Origin: Rosenbergiella collisarenosi
GTDB lineage: Bacteria; Pseudomonadota; Gammaproteobacteria; Enterobacterales; Enterobacteriaceae
Direction of reading: 5' to 3'
Length of the DNA: 64,000 bases
Assembly (NCBI RefSeq): GCF_018494085.1
Contig: NZ_JABBFP010000001.1
Location: 310,001 to 374,000, forward strand
The notes below the pieces were generated by a model. The model was not told the origin of the DNA. It saw only the letters and a list, made by a program, of their open reading frames with translations, and did not search any database. The position numbers and the translations under genes are program-made. Each line of letters begins with the position of its first letter. Position 1 is the first letter of the stretch. Shown one piece after another: positions 32,442 through 43,975 of the stretch.

Positions 32442-33782
32442 TTATTTTCCAGTAATCTCGTCGATCACCTGACCCGCAGGGGTGAGTGGCATTGTCCGCT
32501 CGTCACTGACGCGAGTCACCAGCAACTGATCAATTCGGTAGTTATCGATATCCACGACTTCGAATTTATACCCGGAGAAGATCACAAAGTCGGTACGTTT
32601 CGGTATTTTACGCAGCATGTACATCATAAAACCGCCAATCGTTTCGTAATTTCCCGAGTGCGGAAACTCTTCGATATGTAATACGCGTACGACATCATCG
32701 ATTGGCGTCCCGCCTTCGACTAACCATGAGTTCGCATCACGCGCGACGATTTGTTCTTCAAATCCTTGGCCGACGAGATCGCCCATTAGGGTGGTCATCA
32801 CATCGTTCAGGGTGATAATCCCAACAACCAGCGCGTATTCATTCATAATTACTGCGAAGTCTTCGCCCGCGGTTTTAAAACTTTCGAGAGCTTCCGATAG
32901 CGTCAGAGTGTCGGGTACGATTAAGGCTGAACGAATCTGTACGCCGCTACTTAACGTCATGCTCTGGTTACCTAACACACGCAATAACAGTTCTTTCGAA
33001 TCCACATAACCGACAATATGGTCGATATCGCCATTACATACTAAGAACTTAGAATGGGGATGGTCGGCAATTTTCGATTTTAATACTGCTTCTTGTTCAT
33101 TGAGATCGAACCATACGATGTTTTCGCGTGAGGTCATGGAGGAAGGAACCGTACGCGATTCCAACTCGAAAACGTTTTCGATTAACTCGTGTTCTTGTTT
33201 ACGCAGTACGCCCGCGAGCGCGCCGGCTTCGACCACTGCATAAATATCGTCTGGCGTGATATCGTCCTTACGATCCATCGGGATTTTAAACAGGCGAAAG
33301 ACGTTATTGGCCATACCATTAAAAAACCAGACCAGTGGACGGAAGACCAATAAGCAAATACGCATCGGGCCGATAATACGCAAGGCAATCGCTTCAGGGG
33401 CAATCATACCAATCCGCTTTGGTGTCAGATCAGCAAACAAGATGAATAAGCTGGTGACAACGGTGAACGAACAAATAAAGCTAAGCTTTTCTGAGAGTTC
33501 GGGAGACAAGAAACGATGGAAGAAATCGGAGAAGACGGGCATGAAAGCGGAATCGCCAACGATACCGCCTAAGATTGCTACGGCATTGACCCCAATCTGT
33601 ACGACGGTAAAGAACATACCTGGAGATTCTTGGAGCTTGAGCACATGCTCTGCACGAATATCTCCGTCGTTGGCGAGAAGTTTGAGTTTAATTTTCCGCG
33701 CAGCAGCCAGCGAGATTTCTGACATAGCAAAGAAAAAGCTAATAACAATTAATACAAGGATGACAAGTAAGCTATCTAACAT
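32442..33782 (-). CDS. paeA: Polyamine exporter PaeA (YtfL), HlyC/CorC family
   Basis: An inner-membrane protein of 446 residues (E. coli YtfL 447). Order: DUF21/CNNM membrane domain with four hydrophobic segments (about 1-190), CBS pair (about 215-335), and a CorC_HlyC domain at the C-terminus (IVARDANSWLVEGGTPIDDVV onward). E. coli YtfL has been described as PaeA, needed for cadaverine and putrescine efflux and stationary-phase survival. No ytfL-adjacent msrA is present here. The upstream leader on the minus strand contains a terminator-like hairpin. Confidence 0.93.
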   Translation of the reverse strand: MLDSLLVILVLIVISFFFAMSEISLAAARKIKLKLLANDGDIRAEHVLKLQESPGMFFTVVQIGVNAVAILGGIVGDSAFMPVFSDFFHRFLSPELSEKLSFICSFTVVTSLFILFADLTPKRIGMIAPEAIALRIIGPMRICLLVFRPLVWFFNGMANNVFRLFKIPMDRKDDITPDDIYAVVEAGALAGVLRKQEHELIENVFELESRTVPSSMTSRENIVWFDLNEQEAVLKSKIADHPHSKFLVCNGDIDHIVGYVDSKELLLRVLGNQSMTLSSGVQIRSALIVPDTLTLSEALESFKTAGEDFAVIMNEYALVVGIITLNDVMTTLMGDLVGQGFEEQIVARDANSWLVEGGTPIDDVVRVLHIEEFPHSGNYETIGGFMMYMLRKIPKRTDFVIFSGYKFEVVDIDNYRIDQLLVTRVSDERTMPLTPAGQVIDEITGK

Positions 33783-34202
33783 AAGGAGTCCGAAGTTTAT
33801 AAGCTTGTCATTTTTGGCCTGGGCAACATCTCAACAAAGCAACGTTCAGGCAGTCAGTGAGGAAGAACACGTTATCCGTGCCAAAAATGTCTGTCAGGGC
33901 ATATTCACTATGAATAATGCTCAGCAACAGAAAAGGCAGTGATGACTGCCTACAGGGAGTATAGCAGTAGCAGTGATTAGCCCGCTAGAGGCAGATGAAC
34001 AGAATTTCAGCATTATGATGGGCATTTCGATCACTGGTTGTAATTTACACAGGGTTTTTGGACAATAGCGTAATTGATAAGAAAAATTATTATTTGTTTT
34101 CACGTCTATTCAGTTTGAGAAAGACTACGCTTATCACAGTGTGTATATTTTAATGAATTTACGCGATTTGCTGCTGCAAATGGATGCTTAACAGGAGAGT
34201 TC
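33783..34202. other. 420-bp intergenic region between paeA and tamA
   Basis: Shared upstream region of the divergent paeA and tamA genes. In E. coli msrA occupies this place; no MsrA motif (GCFWG) or intact frame is seen on either strand. It holds the minus-strand hairpin at 33930-33951, an extended -10-like TGCTATACT on the minus strand near 33955-33965, and an AT-rich stretch (34070-34180) probably carrying the tamA promoter. No convincing small gene was found. Confidence 0.6.
33930..33951 (-). terminator. Orphan minus-strand terminator-like hairpin upstream of paeA
   Basis: On the minus strand, AGGCAGT-CATC-ACTGCCT is followed by TTTTCTG: a perfect 7-bp stem, 4-base loop and short T-run. 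No gene reads into it from upstream on that strand. It lies about 150 bases before the paeA start codon. Confidence 0.55.
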
Positions 34203-35942
34203 GTGGCACGTTTAACCCATTATAGTATGGCAGCACTTTTATTGGCCGCGCCAACATTACAGGCCGCGACGGTTAGGCTGAATCTCGAAGGCCTCTCAGG
34301 TGAGTTACAGAACAACGTCAGAGTTAGGCTGGCGACGATTACTAGTGAGGAGATCAGTGCAGACAGCCGTTTTCAAGCGCGTCTCGATGCGGTCATTAAG
34401 CAAAGTCTTCGCGCGCTAGGCTATTATGAGCCGGTTATTACTTATCGTGTTTCGCCTGAACAGGCGCTGCCCTCAGGGCAAGTTCTTACCGTCCATGTCG
34501 ATCCGGGTGTACCGGTTAAAATTGGTGGCAGCACTTTATTGGTCGAGGGTGCGGGTAAAAACGATAGTGACTATCAGCAGTGGGTTGAAAAGGGACGGCC
34601 TAAAGTCGGAACGGTCCTTAACCATGGCGATTATGACAAATTTAAAAATGGCTTTTCCAGTATTGCGCTACGTAAAGGATATTTCGATGGTGTTTACCGT
34701 AAAAGCCAGTTAGGCGTTTCACTGCCACTCCATCAAGCATTTTGGGATATCGACTACGACACGGGGCAGCGCTATCGCTTCGGAAAAGTGACATTTTCAG
34801 GCTCACAGATCAGAGAAGAGTATCTACAAAAGTTAGTCCCTTTCCATGAGGGGCAGTATTACGACTCGAAAACCTTAGCAGAATTAAACCGACGCTTATC
34901 GGCGATGGGCTGGTTCGGTTCCGTCGTGGCCGCACCCGAGTTCAAGGGGGCTCAAAAAACCAAGGTGTTACCGATCAATGCAGCGGTCACTCCTGCGATT
35001 AAAAATAGCCTAGAAGTCGGTGCGGGTTATTCGACCGATGTGGGGCCACAGCTTAAGGCAACGTGGAACCGACCGTGGGTGAATGAGTATGGACATAGCA
35101 TTACGGCGAACACCTATATTTCCCAGCCGGAACAACAACTCGACTTCACCTATAAAATCCCGTTATTAAAAAATCCGCTCGAACAATATTACACCATTAA
35201 GGGTGGTCTCAAGCGTACTGACTTGAACGATACCAAGGCAGACTCCACTACCGTCGTGGGGTCCCGCTATTGGGAAAATAGCAGTGGTTGGCAAAAAGCG
35301 CTTAATCTAACCTGGCGGTTAGATCACTATACTCAAGGTAACTACACCAATACCACCATGCTCCTTTACCCAGGGGCTAGCGTGAATAGAACGCGTTCGC
35401 GGGGTGGGTTAATGCCAACCTGGGGAGATTCACAACGCTATTCCGTAGACTTCTCAGACACGACCTGGGGGTCGGGCGCTAATTTCGTTATCCTGCAGGC
35501 CTCTAACGTTTGGATACGTACTTATGCCGAAAAAAATCGCTTTGTGGTCAGAGGGACGCTCGGCTGGATCGAAACCGATGACTTCGATAAGGTTCCGCCG
35601 GATCTGCGGTTCTTCGCGGGTGGCGACCGAAGTATTCGCGGCTATAAATATAAAGATGTCTCGCCTCGGGATAGCGATAACAACTTAACAGGTGCCAGCA
35701 AAATGGCGACAGGGTCGTTTGAATATCAATATAACGTCACTGGGAAATGGTGGGGCGCGGCATTCATCGATAGTGGTGAGGCCGTTAACAATTTTAAAGA
35801 CAGCGATATCAAAACTGGTGCTGGGGTAGGTGTGCGTTGGGCTTCGCCGGTAGGGCCGATCAAGTTTGATATTGCCACGCCGATTGGTGACAAAGATACG
35901 CATGGTGTTCAATTCTACATTGGCCTAGGACCTGAATTATGA
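34203..35942 (+). CDS. tamA: Translocation and assembly module subunit TamA
   Basis: An outer-membrane Omp85-family protein that works with TamB. Order: signal peptide (about 1-20), three POTRA domains (about 21-265) and a 16-strand barrel. [19 protein letters not shown] and the L6-type motif in [15 protein letters not shown] are clear, and the last residues YIGLGPEL end as in E. coli. The start is GTG at 34203 with AGGAGA ahead; the codons after it begin a signal peptide. Length 579 residues (E. coli 577). Overlaps tamB by four bases. Confidence 0.97.
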   Translation: MARLTHYSMAALLLAAPTLQAATVRLNLEGLSGELQNNVRVRLATITSEEISADSRFQARLDAVIKQSLRALGYYEPVITYRVSPEQALPSGQVLTVHVDPGVPVKIGGSTLLVEGAGKNDSDYQQWVEKGRPKVGTVLNHGDYDKFKNGFSSIALRKGYFDGVYRKSQLGVSLPLHQAFWDIDYDTGQRYRFGKVTFSGSQIREEYLQKLVPFHEGQYYDSKTLAELNRRLSAMGWFGSVVAAPEFKGAQKTKVLPINAAVTPAIKNSLEVGAGYSTDVGPQLKATWNRPWVNEYGHSITANTYISQPEQQLDFTYKIPLLKNPLEQYYTIKGGLKRTDLNDTKADSTTVVGSRYWENSSGWQKALNLTWRLDHYTQGNYTNTTMLLYPGASVNRTRSRGGLMPTWGDSQRYSVDFSDTTWGSGANFVILQASNVWIRTYAEKNRFVVRGTLGWIETDDFDKVPPDLRFFAGGDRSIRGYKYKDVSPRDSDNNLTGASKMATGSFEYQYNVTGKWWGAAFIDSGEAVNNFKDSDIKTGAGVGVRWASPVGPIKFDIATPIGDKDTHGVQFYIGLGPEL

Positions 35943-38900
35943 GTTGGTGGAAAAAGGGAGTTATCGGCCTATTAGTTATCGTGGTACTGCTCATCACGAC
36001 AGTGGCTTTGCTTATCGGTACGACATCAGGCTTACATCTTTTATTTAAGGGGGCAAATCGCTGGGTCCCTGGTTTGCATATTGGCCAAGTAGAAGGTGGC
36101 TGGCGTAATCTGAACCTGCGCGATATTACCTACCAGATGCAGGGGGTGGATGTACGCGGCGGCCAGCTCCATCTTGCCGTTAACACGTCATGCCTGTGGC
36201 ATTCGTCGGTCTGTGTTGATGACCTTACGCTGAGTGATGTGAGTGTTGCCGTCGATACCAGTAAGATGGCTCCCGCTGCACCCGTCGAGGAGACCAAAAG
36301 CGAACCTCTCACCGATATCTCTACTCCTTATCCGCTGACGCTTAAGCATCTCGGCTTACGTAATATCAACGTTAAGGTTGATGGGACGAGCATAGCGTTG
36401 GGGGAGTTTAGCACCGGTATCGCATGGCAAAACCGCCAGATCACGCTAGCACCTACGCAAATTAATAACTTCCTCCTTGCCTTACCGACAGTCGCTCAAG
36501 TTGCCGTCGATAAAGCTGCGCAGACGACGAAAACGGCGATTACACAAACTACAGAGCAGGCGGCCGAACAGAAAAAAGCCGCAGACGAACAAGCGCGTAT
36601 CGCCGCTCAGCAGCCCCCTTTAGGCGATACCCTACGCGCGCTGTTTGCGAAGCCGCTTCTTGATCTCCCCTCAATAACATTACCTGTTGATGTCGATATT
36701 CAAGGGATCACCGGTAATACCTTACAGGTGACGGGGGACACGCCATTAACGATTAACCAGCTTAATCTGAAAGCGCGCGCCGTGAATAACCATATTGCAT
36801 TACAACAGCTACAAGTTCAGGCGCTACAAGGGCAACTGCATGCGAGCGGTGAGGCAGATTTGGTGGATAACTGGCCGGTAAATCTTAATCTCAACAGTAC
36901 ACTGAATATCGACCCCATCAAGGGGGAGAAAGTTAAGTTATCGCTGAAAGGAAATATGAAACAGCAGGTTGATCTCGGCCTGAACCTTTCAGGGCCAGTG
37001 AAAGCGCAGCTGAATGCGATGGCGCAACCGGCGATAGTCGGCCTACCTTTCTCCTTAAAGGCGAACAGCCCGCGCCTACGTTGGCCGCTGACTGGCCCTG
37101 CACAGATTCAAGTCGATAACTTCGCTCTCGACACGTCAGGGAAAGCGTCTGATTACCATATTCAGCTCGCGGCAGCGTTAACGGGTGAGGGGATCCCTCC
37201 GGCACAGGTTTCACTCAACGGTAAAGGGGACCTAGGGCAATTTAGCCTAGATAGACTGCGCATCGCCGCCCTGCAAGGGAATATCGACCTCAGTGCTCTG
37301 GTCGATTGGAACAAAGCGATCAGCTGGCGCAGTAATTTGACCCTCGATAATATTAATACCGCACGGCAATATCCAGATTGGCCGGCCAAATTGACGGGTC
37401 AAATTACCACTAAAGGTAGTCTTTTTGGCGGAACCTGGCAGGTGAGCGTACCGAAGTTGGCGATTAAAGGAAATGTGAAACAGAACCCAGTCAATATTGA
37501 GGGGAGCCTGCAAGGTAACAGTTACATGCAGTGGAAAGTCCCGCAATTGTTGGTCGCTTTGGGTCGTAATCACCTTGATATTCACGGTGAGCTCAACGAT
37601 AAATTGATGCTCGATGCGAATATTGACGCCCCAGCGCTAGACAACGCACTGCCAGGCCTTGGCGGTACGATCAAAGGGGTCGTGAATGCACGAGGAACCT
37701 TAGCCCAACCTGAGTTAAAGGCTGACCTGCAAGGCCGTGCTTTACGCTGGCAGCAGATGAGCTTGCAGTCGTTGGCCCTGAAAGGGAATGTGACATCGGC
37801 CCAGCAGATCTCAGGTAATTTAGTACTCAACCTTCAGCGGCTACATCAAGAGGGCGTCGACATCAGCCAGATTTTGCTGAATGCCGGTGGCGATGAGCAA
37901 GCTCATCAACTGACCTTGAAGGTGACCGGTAAACCGGTAGCGGGCGAGTTAGCCTTAAAGGGGCACTTTGATCGTCAGCAGCAGCGTTGGCAAGGTAGCT
38001 TAACCCGTAGCCAATTCTCGACGCCAGTGGGTAATGTCACCCTTAGCCGTGCGATGAGCCTCGATTATCAGAATACTAAGCAAACTATTACGGTGGGCAG
38101 CCATTGTTGGCTAAACCCGAATGCAGAACTGTGTGTGCCTGAACCGATCGTAGCAGGGCCTGAAGGCCATGCTCATCTACAGATCCGTAAGCTGGATCTC
38201 GCGATGTTAAAAGAGTTTTTACCGGCACAAACGCAGTTATCTGGACGTTTTAGCGGTGATACTCGTGTCAATTGGACCGCAAAGGGTGGCTTACCCGATG
38301 CGAACCTTTCCTTGACTGGGCAAGGGGTTGAGGTCCGCCAAGATGTACAAGGTAAGATGCTCCCCATCGCTTTTGAGCGCTTAGATCTCAAGGCCGCGCT
38401 GGTTAAAGGTAAGGCCCAGCTACAATGGCTGATTAAACTGGTGAACAATGGCCAGTTGACCGGTAATGTGCAGATTACTGATCCGGAGAATCGCCGTACC
38501 CTAGGCGGCAACGTCGGTATTGATAATCTCTCTCTCGCCATCCTTAATCCGGCATTATCGAAGGGAGAAAGTATTCAAGGGGTGTTAAGTAGCCAATTAC
38601 GTCTAGGCGGCTCTTTGCAAAATCCGCAAGTGTTTGGTCAGCTTGCGTTGAAAAATGCGAAAGCATTGACCAGCGCGATGCCCGTTGAGCTGACTGATGC
38701 AAACCTTTCGATGGTATTTAATGGAATGTCGTCAACCTTGCAGGGGCTAATACGGACCGCACACGGTAATTTAGATCTCTCCGGGAATGCGGATTGGCGT
38801 CAGCTCGATAACTGGCGTGCGCATATTGCGGCTAAGGGTGACAGGATCCGTGTGACGGTTCCTCCAATGGTACGGCTAGACGTTTCTCCCGACCTTACTT

Positions 38901-39766
38901 TCGACGCGACGCCTGCGGCGTTTACACTCGATGGTAAAGTTGACGTACCTTGGGCACGGATAGTGGTACAGGACGTACCTGAAAGTGCAGTCGGCGTTTC
39001 TTCGGATGAGGTGATGCTTGATGACCATTTGCAACCGATCAAACCGACGACCGCGAGCATGGCCATCAATAGTAATTTAGTTATTCACGTGGGGGATGAT
39101 GTAAGATTATCCGCGTTTGGACTGAATGCGCGATTAGACGGTGACCTCAAAGTTGGACAAGGGAAAAATGGCTTGGGCCTTAACGGACAAATCAATATTC
39201 CTTGGGGACGCTTCCATGCCTACGGTCAAGACCTGATCGTACGTAAAGGGCAGCTCCAGTTCTCCGGTCCGCCGGATCAACCTTATGTCAACCTTGAGGC
39301 GATTCGTAACCCAGATGCGACCGAAGACAATGTGACGGCTGGTATTCGCGTGACAGGTCTGGCAGACGAACCTAAAGTTGAAGTGTTCTCTGACCCGACC
39401 ATGTCTCAGCAGGCGGCGCTTTCTTATCTATTGAGGGGGCAAGGTCTCGGTAGTAGCGATGACAGTAACGCCTTGACGTCCGCATTAGTCGGTTTAGGGG
39501 TTGCGCAAAGTGGTCAAGTCGTGGGTAAAATCGGCGAGACCTTTGGTGTTAGCGATTTAGCGCTCGATACCGCAGGTGTTGGCGATAGCCAGCAAGTTCA
39601 AGTGAGTGGCTATGTACTACCAGGCCTACAAGTAAAATACGGAGTGGGACTCTTCGATTCGTTAGCAACCCTTACGCTACGTTATCGTTTGATGCCTAAA
39701 CTCTACCTGGAAGCAGTGTCTGGCGTCGATCAGGCACTGGATGTGCTTTATAAGTTTGAGTTTTAG
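35939..39766 (+). CDS. tamB: Translocation and assembly module subunit TamB
   Basis: A 1275-residue AsmA-like protein (E. coli 1259) anchored by an N-terminal inner-membrane helix (about 7-28) and spanning the periplasm as a long lipid-groove beta structure. It is linked to autotransporter biogenesis and to anterograde phospholipid transport together with YhdP and YdbH. The C-terminal DUF490 ends in a Phe (DVLYKFEF), fitting interaction with TamA. An Ala/Gln/Lys-rich segment near residues 185-225 is a likely coiled or flexible insert. ATGA overlap with tamA implies coupling. Confidence 0.97.
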   Translation: MSWWKKGVIGLLVIVVLLITTVALLIGTTSGLHLLFKGANRWVPGLHIGQVEGGWRNLNLRDITYQMQGVDVRGGQLHLAVNTSCLWHSSVCVDDLTLSDVSVAVDTSKMAPAAPVEETKSEPLTDISTPYPLTLKHLGLRNINVKVDGTSIALGEFSTGIAWQNRQITLAPTQINNFLLALPTVAQVAVDKAAQTTKTAITQTTEQAAEQKKAADEQARIAAQQPPLGDTLRALFAKPLLDLPSITLPVDVDIQGITGNTLQVTGDTPLTINQLNLKARAVNNHIALQQLQVQALQGQLHASGEADLVDNWPVNLNLNSTLNIDPIKGEKVKLSLKGNMKQQVDLGLNLSGPVKAQLNAMAQPAIVGLPFSLKANSPRLRWPLTGPAQIQVDNFALDTSGKASDYHIQLAAALTGEGIPPAQVSLNGKGDLGQFSLDRLRIAALQGNIDLSALVDWNKAISWRSNLTLDNINTARQYPDWPAKLTGQITTKGSLFGGTWQVSVPKLAIKGNVKQNPVNIEGSLQGNSYMQWKVPQLLVALGRNHLDIHGELNDKLMLDANIDAPALDNALPGLGGTIKGVVNARGTLAQPELKADLQGRALRWQQMSLQSLALKGNVTSAQQISGNLVLNLQRLHQEGVDISQILLNAGGDEQAHQLTLKVTGKPVAGELALKGHFDRQQQRWQGSLTRSQFSTPVGNVTLSRAMSLDYQNTKQTITVGSHCWLNPNAELCVPEPIVAGPEGHAHLQIRKLDLAMLKEFLPAQTQLSGRFSGDTRVNWTAKGGLPDANLSLTGQGVEVRQDVQGKMLPIAFERLDLKAALVKGKAQLQWLIKLVNNGQLTGNVQITDPENRRTLGGNVGIDNLSLAILNPALSKGESIQGVLSSQLRLGGSLQNPQVFGQLALKNAKALTSAMPVELTDANLSMVFNGMSSTLQGLIRTAHGNLDLSGNADWRQLDNWRAHIAAKGDRIRVTVPPMVRLDVSPDLTFDATPAAFTLDGKVDVPWARIVVQDVPESAVGVSSDEVMLDDHLQPIKPTTASMAINSNLVIHVGDDVRLSAFGLNARLDGDLKVGQGKNGLGLNGQINIPWGRFHAYGQDLIVRKGQLQFSGPPDQPYVNLEAIRNPDATEDNVTAGIRVTGLADEPKVEVFSDPTMSQQAALSYLLRGQGLGSSDDSNALTSALVGLGVAQSGQVVGKIGETFGVSDLALDTAGVGDSQQVQVSGYVLPGLQVKYGVGLFDSLATLTLRYRLMPKLYLEAVSGVDQALDVLYKFEF

Positions 39767-39768
39767 CT

Positions 39769-40116
39769 ATGCGAATTATTGTCTATGGTAGTTTAAGACG
39801 TAAGCAGGGAAATAGTCATTGGATGACCAATGCTCAGTGGCTGGGTGACTACCAAGTCGAAGGCTATGAGCTCTACAATCTTGGCCACTATCCGGGGGTT
39901 GTCCCCGGTGAAGGAACCATTGAGGGTGAAGTCTATCGTATTGATGCCATGACCTTAGGAGAGCTTGATGCGTTGAGAACCAAAGGGGGCGAGTATAAAC
40001 GTCAACTGGTTTCAACGCCTTATGGCAGCGCTTGGATGTATATTTACCAGCGTTCGGTGGCGGGTCGCCAGCAAATTCCGAGTGGAAATTGGCTTGATAG
40101 GAGTGAACAACCTTAA
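39769..40116 (+). CDS. ytfP: Gamma-glutamylcyclotransferase-like protein YtfP
   Basis: A 115-residue GGCT-fold protein. VYGSLRRKQGN is the ligand-binding motif, and the catalytic-type Glu may lie in the GGEY segment; WMTNAQWLGDYQVEGYELY and YGSAWMYIYQR match E. coli YtfP. The substrate is not established. The start is two bases after tamB, and tamA-tamB-ytfP form one transcription unit, as in E. coli. Confidence 0.93.
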   Translation: MRIIVYGSLRRKQGNSHWMTNAQWLGDYQVEGYELYNLGHYPGVVPGEGTIEGEVYRIDAMTLGELDALRTKGGEYKRQLVSTPYGSAWMYIYQRSVAGRQQIPSGNWLDRSEQP

Positions 40117-40120
40117 AATA

Positions 40121-40152
40121 AAAATGCCGTCGAGATCGACGGCATTTTTTTA
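40121..40152. terminator. Bidirectional terminator between ytfP and ppa
   Basis: A stem of AAAATGCCGTCG/CGACGGCATTTT with loop AGAT, T-rich on the plus strand and A-rich on its other side, between two convergent genes. Confidence 0.92.
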
Positions 40153-40156
40153 AAAC

Positions 40157-40687
40157 TTACTTCTGTTGTGCGCGTTCGAAAGAAGAAACGATCTCAGCTT
40201 TCGCCGCCGCCGCGTCACCCCAACCTTCGACTTTCACCCACTTACCTTTTTCCAGCGCTTTATATTGCTCGAAGAAGTGTGCGATTTGACCACGGAGTAG
40301 CTCTGGCAGATCATTAACGTCTTTGATGTGCTCGTATTCTTTAGACAGCTTACTGTGCGGGACGGCGATGACTTTAGCATCTTCACCAGACTCATCTGTC
40401 ATTTTCAATACACCCACCGGACGGCAGCGAATCACTGAGCCTGGCTGTAATGGGTAAGGCGTTGGGACTAACACATCAACCGGGTCACCATCTAAAGAGA
40501 GAGTGTGGTTGATATAACCATAGTTACATGGGTAAAACATTGCCGTCGCCATGAAACGGTCAACAAACAGAGCGCCTGATTCTTTATCAACTTCATATTT
40601 GATCGGTGCAGCGTTTGCAGGGATTTCAATAACAACGTTGATATCTTCTGGTAAGTCTTTACCTGCTTCTACAAGGTTCAAGCTCAT
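40157..40687 (-). CDS. ppa: Inorganic pyrophosphatase
   Basis: A soluble family I pyrophosphatase hydrolysing PPi to phosphate and pulling biosynthetic reactions forward. The metal-binding signature DGDPVDVLV is at about residues 66-74; [24 protein letters not shown] and the Lys/Tyr residues of the active site ([19 protein letters not shown]) are also seen. Length 176 residues, as in E. coli. It has its own promoter region upstream, beside fbp. Confidence 0.98.
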   Translation of the reverse strand: MSLNLVEAGKDLPEDINVVIEIPANAAPIKYEVDKESGALFVDRFMATAMFYPCNYGYINHTLSLDGDPVDVLVPTPYPLQPGSVIRCRPVGVLKMTDESGEDAKVIAVPHSKLSKEYEHIKDVNDLPELLRGQIAHFFEQYKALEKGKWVKVEGWGDAAAAKAEIVSSFERAQQK

Positions 40688-40770
40688 GATTGATTCCTAA
40701 TTATCAGTAAAATTTGTGGTGCGCAGTATAGCGAATTACGCACCGTTATGTGTCCGATTTTTTTAATCGC

Positions 40771-41763
40771 TTACTGATTTTCACTGATAAAACGTTCAAC
40801 ATCCTCAACCATGTATTGATTACCGACGTAGAAAGGGCAGCGCTCGTGGATAGTTTTCGGTTGTAAATCGAGGATTCGATTCACACCATCGCTCGCTTTT
40901 CCGCCTGCTTGTTCCGCAAGGAAAGCCATTGGATTGCACTCATACAGCAAACGCAGCTTGCCTGTAGGGTGGCTCGCGGTTTGTGGGTAGAGGTAGATAC
41001 CGCCTTTTAGAAGGTTACGGTGGAAGTCTGCCACTAACGAGCCGATATACCTTGAGGTGTATGGGCGGAACGTTGCGGCGTCTTCTTCTTGGCAAAATTT
41101 CAGGTATTTTTTCACGCCAATCGGAAAGTGCACATAATACCCTTCGTTAATCGAGTACATTTTACCGGTAGGCGGGTAGGTCAGGCGTTCTTGGTTCAAG
41201 CAGAACACCCCTAATGAAGGATCGTAGGTAAAGGCATTAACCCCGTTACCGGTGGTATAAACCAGCATGGTAGAGGAGCCGTAGACCACATAGCCGGCGG
41301 CGACTTGTTGGCGACCGGGTTGCATAAAATCCTCGTCAGTGATCGGAGTACCGACCGGAGTGACGCGGTGGTAGATGGAAAAGATGGTTCCCACCGAAAC
41401 GTTAACATCAATATTTGATGAGCCATCCAACGGGTCCATCAGCACGACGTAACGGCCATCCTCAGATCCTTCGAAGATAACAAACTCATCTTCCTCTTCT
41501 GAAGCGATACCCGCCACGATACCCCGGGCTTTTAGCGCAGATTTTAATTTTTCGTTAGCATAGAGGTCGAGCTTCATTTGCTGCTCGCCCTGAACGTTTT
41601 CGATTCCATTCGCGCCGAGAATATCTAATAGGCCTGCTTTATTAATATCGCGATGAATAATTTTCGCGCCAAGTTTAATTGCTGAAAGAAGGGCGGTGAG
41701 TTCACCGGTGGCATGAGGGAAGTCTGCTTGTTTTTCAACAATAAATTCGCCTAAGGTCTTCAT
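40771..41763 (-). CDS. fbp: Class I fructose-1,6-bisphosphatase
   Basis: The gluconeogenic enzyme converting fructose 1,6-bisphosphate to fructose 6-phosphate. The metal-binding signature [12 protein letters not shown] is at about residues 110-121, with the Glu pair in ASEEEDEF; the active-site region [21 protein letters not shown] is near residue 275. Length 330 residues (E. coli 332). It is transcribed away from mpl. Confidence 0.98.
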   Translation of the reverse strand: MKTLGEFIVEKQADFPHATGELTALLSAIKLGAKIIHRDINKAGLLDILGANGIENVQGEQQMKLDLYANEKLKSALKARGIVAGIASEEEDEFVIFEGSEDGRYVVLMDPLDGSSNIDVNVSVGTIFSIYHRVTPVGTPITDEDFMQPGRQQVAAGYVVYGSSTMLVYTTGNGVNAFTYDPSLGVFCLNQERLTYPPTGKMYSINEGYYVHFPIGVKKYLKFCQEEDAATFRPYTSRYIGSLVADFHRNLLKGGIYLYPQTASHPTGKLRLLYECNPMAFLAEQAGGKASDGVNRILDLQPKTIHERCPFYVGNQYMVEDVERFISENQ

Positions 41764-41906
41764 TGCGTATCCTGGTTGTAAATTGATTTACTTTTCATTA
41801 ACAGTATAGTCAAGCTACACCTAGGATTGGATCAAATCAATCCTCTCAGTTGCTCCTGAATGCGATATAGGTAAACTGTACAAAAAACTTAGTGGTAGAT
41901 CTCTTT

Positions 41907-43274
41907 ATGCGAATTCATATTCTCGGTATCTGTGGAACATTTATGGGTGGCTTAGCCATCCTCGCGCGCGCGTTGGGCCATGAGGTGACAGGGTCTGATG
42001 CCAACGTATATCCGCCGATGAGCACGTTATTGGAAAAGGAAGGGATTAGCCTGACTCAGGGCTATGATCCGCAACAACTTAGTCCTGTCCCTGATCTTGT
42101 GATTATCGGCAACGCGATGTCTCGTGGAAATCCATGCGTCGAAGCGGTGTTGGAAAACAATATTCCTTACGTTTCAGGGCCGCAATGGCTACACGATTTT
42201 ATCCTGCGTGATCGTTGGGTGTTAGCGGTTGCCGGGACGCACGGTAAAACGACGACTTCCGGTATGCTTGCTTGGATCCTCGAGTCGTGTGGCATGGCGC
42301 CAGGTTTTGTTATCGGCGGCGTACCTGGTAATTTCGATGTTTCAGCGCGACTCGGTGATAGTCCATTTTTCGTCATTGAAGCCGATGAATACGACAGTGC
42401 CTTTTTCGATAAGCGCTCGAAGTTTGTGCATTACTGTCCGCGTACATTGGTCTTGAATAATCTTGAATTCGATCATGCCGATATTTTTGACGACCTTAAT
42501 GCGGTGAAAAAGCAGTTCCATCATCTGTTACGTATCGTCCCGGGGCAAGGAAAAGTGATTTGGCCGGAGCAGGATAATAACCTGCGTCATGTCGTCGGAA
42601 TGGGCTGCTGGAGCGAGCAAGAGACTGTCGGTCCGCAAGGACAGTGGCAGGCGAAGAAAACCTGCCCAGATGCCTCGCAGTGGACTGTTCAATTAGGGGA
42701 CCAAGTCGTCGCTGAAGTGCAGTGGGGCTTAGTGGGCGAACACAATATGCACAACGGCTTAATGGCTATAGCAGCGGCTCGGCACGTGGGGATCACCCCG
42801 CAGGATGCAGCACAAGCGCTAAATAATTTTATCAACGCGAGACGACGCTTAGAGCTACGCGGCACGGTGAACGGTATTGAAGTCTATGATGATTTTGCGC
42901 ACCATCCGACCGCTATCCTCGCGACCCTCTCAGCCTTACGCAGTAAGATCGGCGGGACTCGGCGTATTCTCGCCGTATTGGAACCTCGGTCGAATACCAT
43001 GAAACTTGGTGTCAGTAAGAATGAGCTTGCTCCATCACTCGCGCGTGCCGATGAGGTGTTTCTGTTCCAGCCGAGTCATATCCCTTGGCAAGTGTCGGAC
43101 GTTGCAGAAGCCTGCGTTCAGCCTGTTCAATGGAGCGCCGATATCAATAATCTCGTTACGATGATTACGAAATCGGTGAAACCCGGGGATGTAATTCTAG
43201 TAATGAGTAACGGTGGTTTCGAAGGGATCCATCAGAAATTACTCGATAGACTCGCAGCAACTTCCACGGTCTAA
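41907..43274 (+). CDS. mpl: UDP-N-acetylmuramate:tripeptide ligase Mpl
   Basis: Recycles murein by joining L-Ala-gamma-D-Glu-meso-DAP to UDP-MurNAc. A Mur-ligase-fold enzyme: GICGTFMGGLAILARALGHEV at the N-terminus, ATP loop AGTHGKTTT (about 110-118), ADEYDSAFFDKRSKF, NNLEFDHADIFDDL, and YDDFAHHPTAI in the last third. ATG at 41907 gives 455 residues and matches the E. coli start (MRIHILGICG); an in-frame GTG/ATG five codons upstream is less likely. Confidence 0.97.
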   Translation: MRIHILGICGTFMGGLAILARALGHEVTGSDANVYPPMSTLLEKEGISLTQGYDPQQLSPVPDLVIIGNAMSRGNPCVEAVLENNIPYVSGPQWLHDFILRDRWVLAVAGTHGKTTTSGMLAWILESCGMAPGFVIGGVPGNFDVSARLGDSPFFVIEADEYDSAFFDKRSKFVHYCPRTLVLNNLEFDHADIFDDLNAVKKQFHHLLRIVPGQGKVIWPEQDNNLRHVVGMGCWSEQETVGPQGQWQAKKTCPDASQWTVQLGDQVVAEVQWGLVGEHNMHNGLMAIAAARHVGITPQDAAQALNNFINARRRLELRGTVNGIEVYDDFAHHPTAILATLSALRSKIGGTRRILAVLEPRSNTMKLGVSKNELAPSLARADEVFLFQPSHIPWQVSDVAEACVQPVQWSADINNLVTMITKSVKPGDVILVMSNGGFEGIHQKLLDRLAATSTV

Positions 43275-43284
43275 GGATGAAAGG

Positions 43285-43312
43285 CCGCTCAGTATCTTAG
43301 CTGAGCGGTTTT
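43285..43312 (+). terminator. Intrinsic terminator after mpl
   Basis: An 8-bp stem CCGCTCAG/CTGAGCGG with an 8-base loop and TTTT, between convergent mpl and darP. Confidence 0.85.
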
Positions 43313-43318
43313 CGTCAG

Positions 43319-43861
43319 TTATGCTTCTGCTAACTCACGTAGGTATTGGAAAATCTGACGCGAGGACTTAGGAGGCTTATTCGTCGCTTTCTCTTTCTGT
43401 GCATTGCGGATAAGGCTGCGCAGCTGTTGGCGGTCGGCCGTAGGATAGAGTTCGATAACCTCATCCATCGCGCTATCTCCATTTTCGATCAGGCGATCAC
43501 GTAATACTTCAAGCTTATGAAACAGAGCGACTTGCTGATTATGCCTATTTTTTAATTTATCCAACGCGAGGCGGATCGGTTGCTCGTCGCGGGAACGTAA
43601 CATCTTGCCAATCAGCTGGATTTGGCGACGGCGTCCTTCTTTTTTAATTCGTTGCGCTAACTCAATGGCTTGGCGTAATTCCTCATCAAGCGGAATACGA
43701 TCGAGAGCATTTTTGCTTAACTCCATTAGCTCCATTCCGAGACGTTTGAGTTCTTCTGCATCGCGCTTAATTTCGCTTTTGCTGACCCAAATAATCTCTT
43801 CGTCTTCTTCATCTTGTGGATCAGGCTGGTGGTCGAGCCACTCATCGGGCGGGTTAATCAT
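43319..43861 (-). CDS. darP: Ribosome maturation protein DarP (YjgA)
   Basis: A 180-residue, highly charged helical DUF615 protein that associates with immature 50S subunits and aids late 23S rRNA maturation in E. coli. [37 protein letters not shown] and [11 protein letters not shown] agree with E. coli YjgA. It is divergent from pmbA, as in E. coli. Confidence 0.95.
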   Translation of the reverse strand: MINPPDEWLDHQPDPQDEEDEEIIWVSKSEIKRDAEELKRLGMELMELSKNALDRIPLDEELRQAIELAQRIKKEGRRRQIQLIGKMLRSRDEQPIRLALDKLKNRHNQQVALFHKLEVLRDRLIENGDSAMDEVIELYPTADRQQLRSLIRNAQKEKATNKPPKSSRQIFQYLRELAEA

Positions 43862-43975
43862 GGTAGGGCTCCTAAAAAAAGTGGCTTATGCTATCAGGTT
43901 ACAGCCAGACTGCGAAATTGTTCTCTGACTCTGTTAAACTCATTCTACCTTCAGATAACAGCAGATGGCAGAGCA

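Noticed and set aside
33256-33942. A 228-codon open frame on the plus strand across paeA and the following gap
   Set aside because: Mostly antisense to paeA's conserved domain; the translation is Ser/Lys/Ile-rich with no family likeness.
33921-34103. A 60-codon minus-strand frame in the paeA-tamA gap
   Set aside because: GTG start without ribosome binding site, Cys-rich end without a known pattern, and it reads through the hairpin at 33930-33951.
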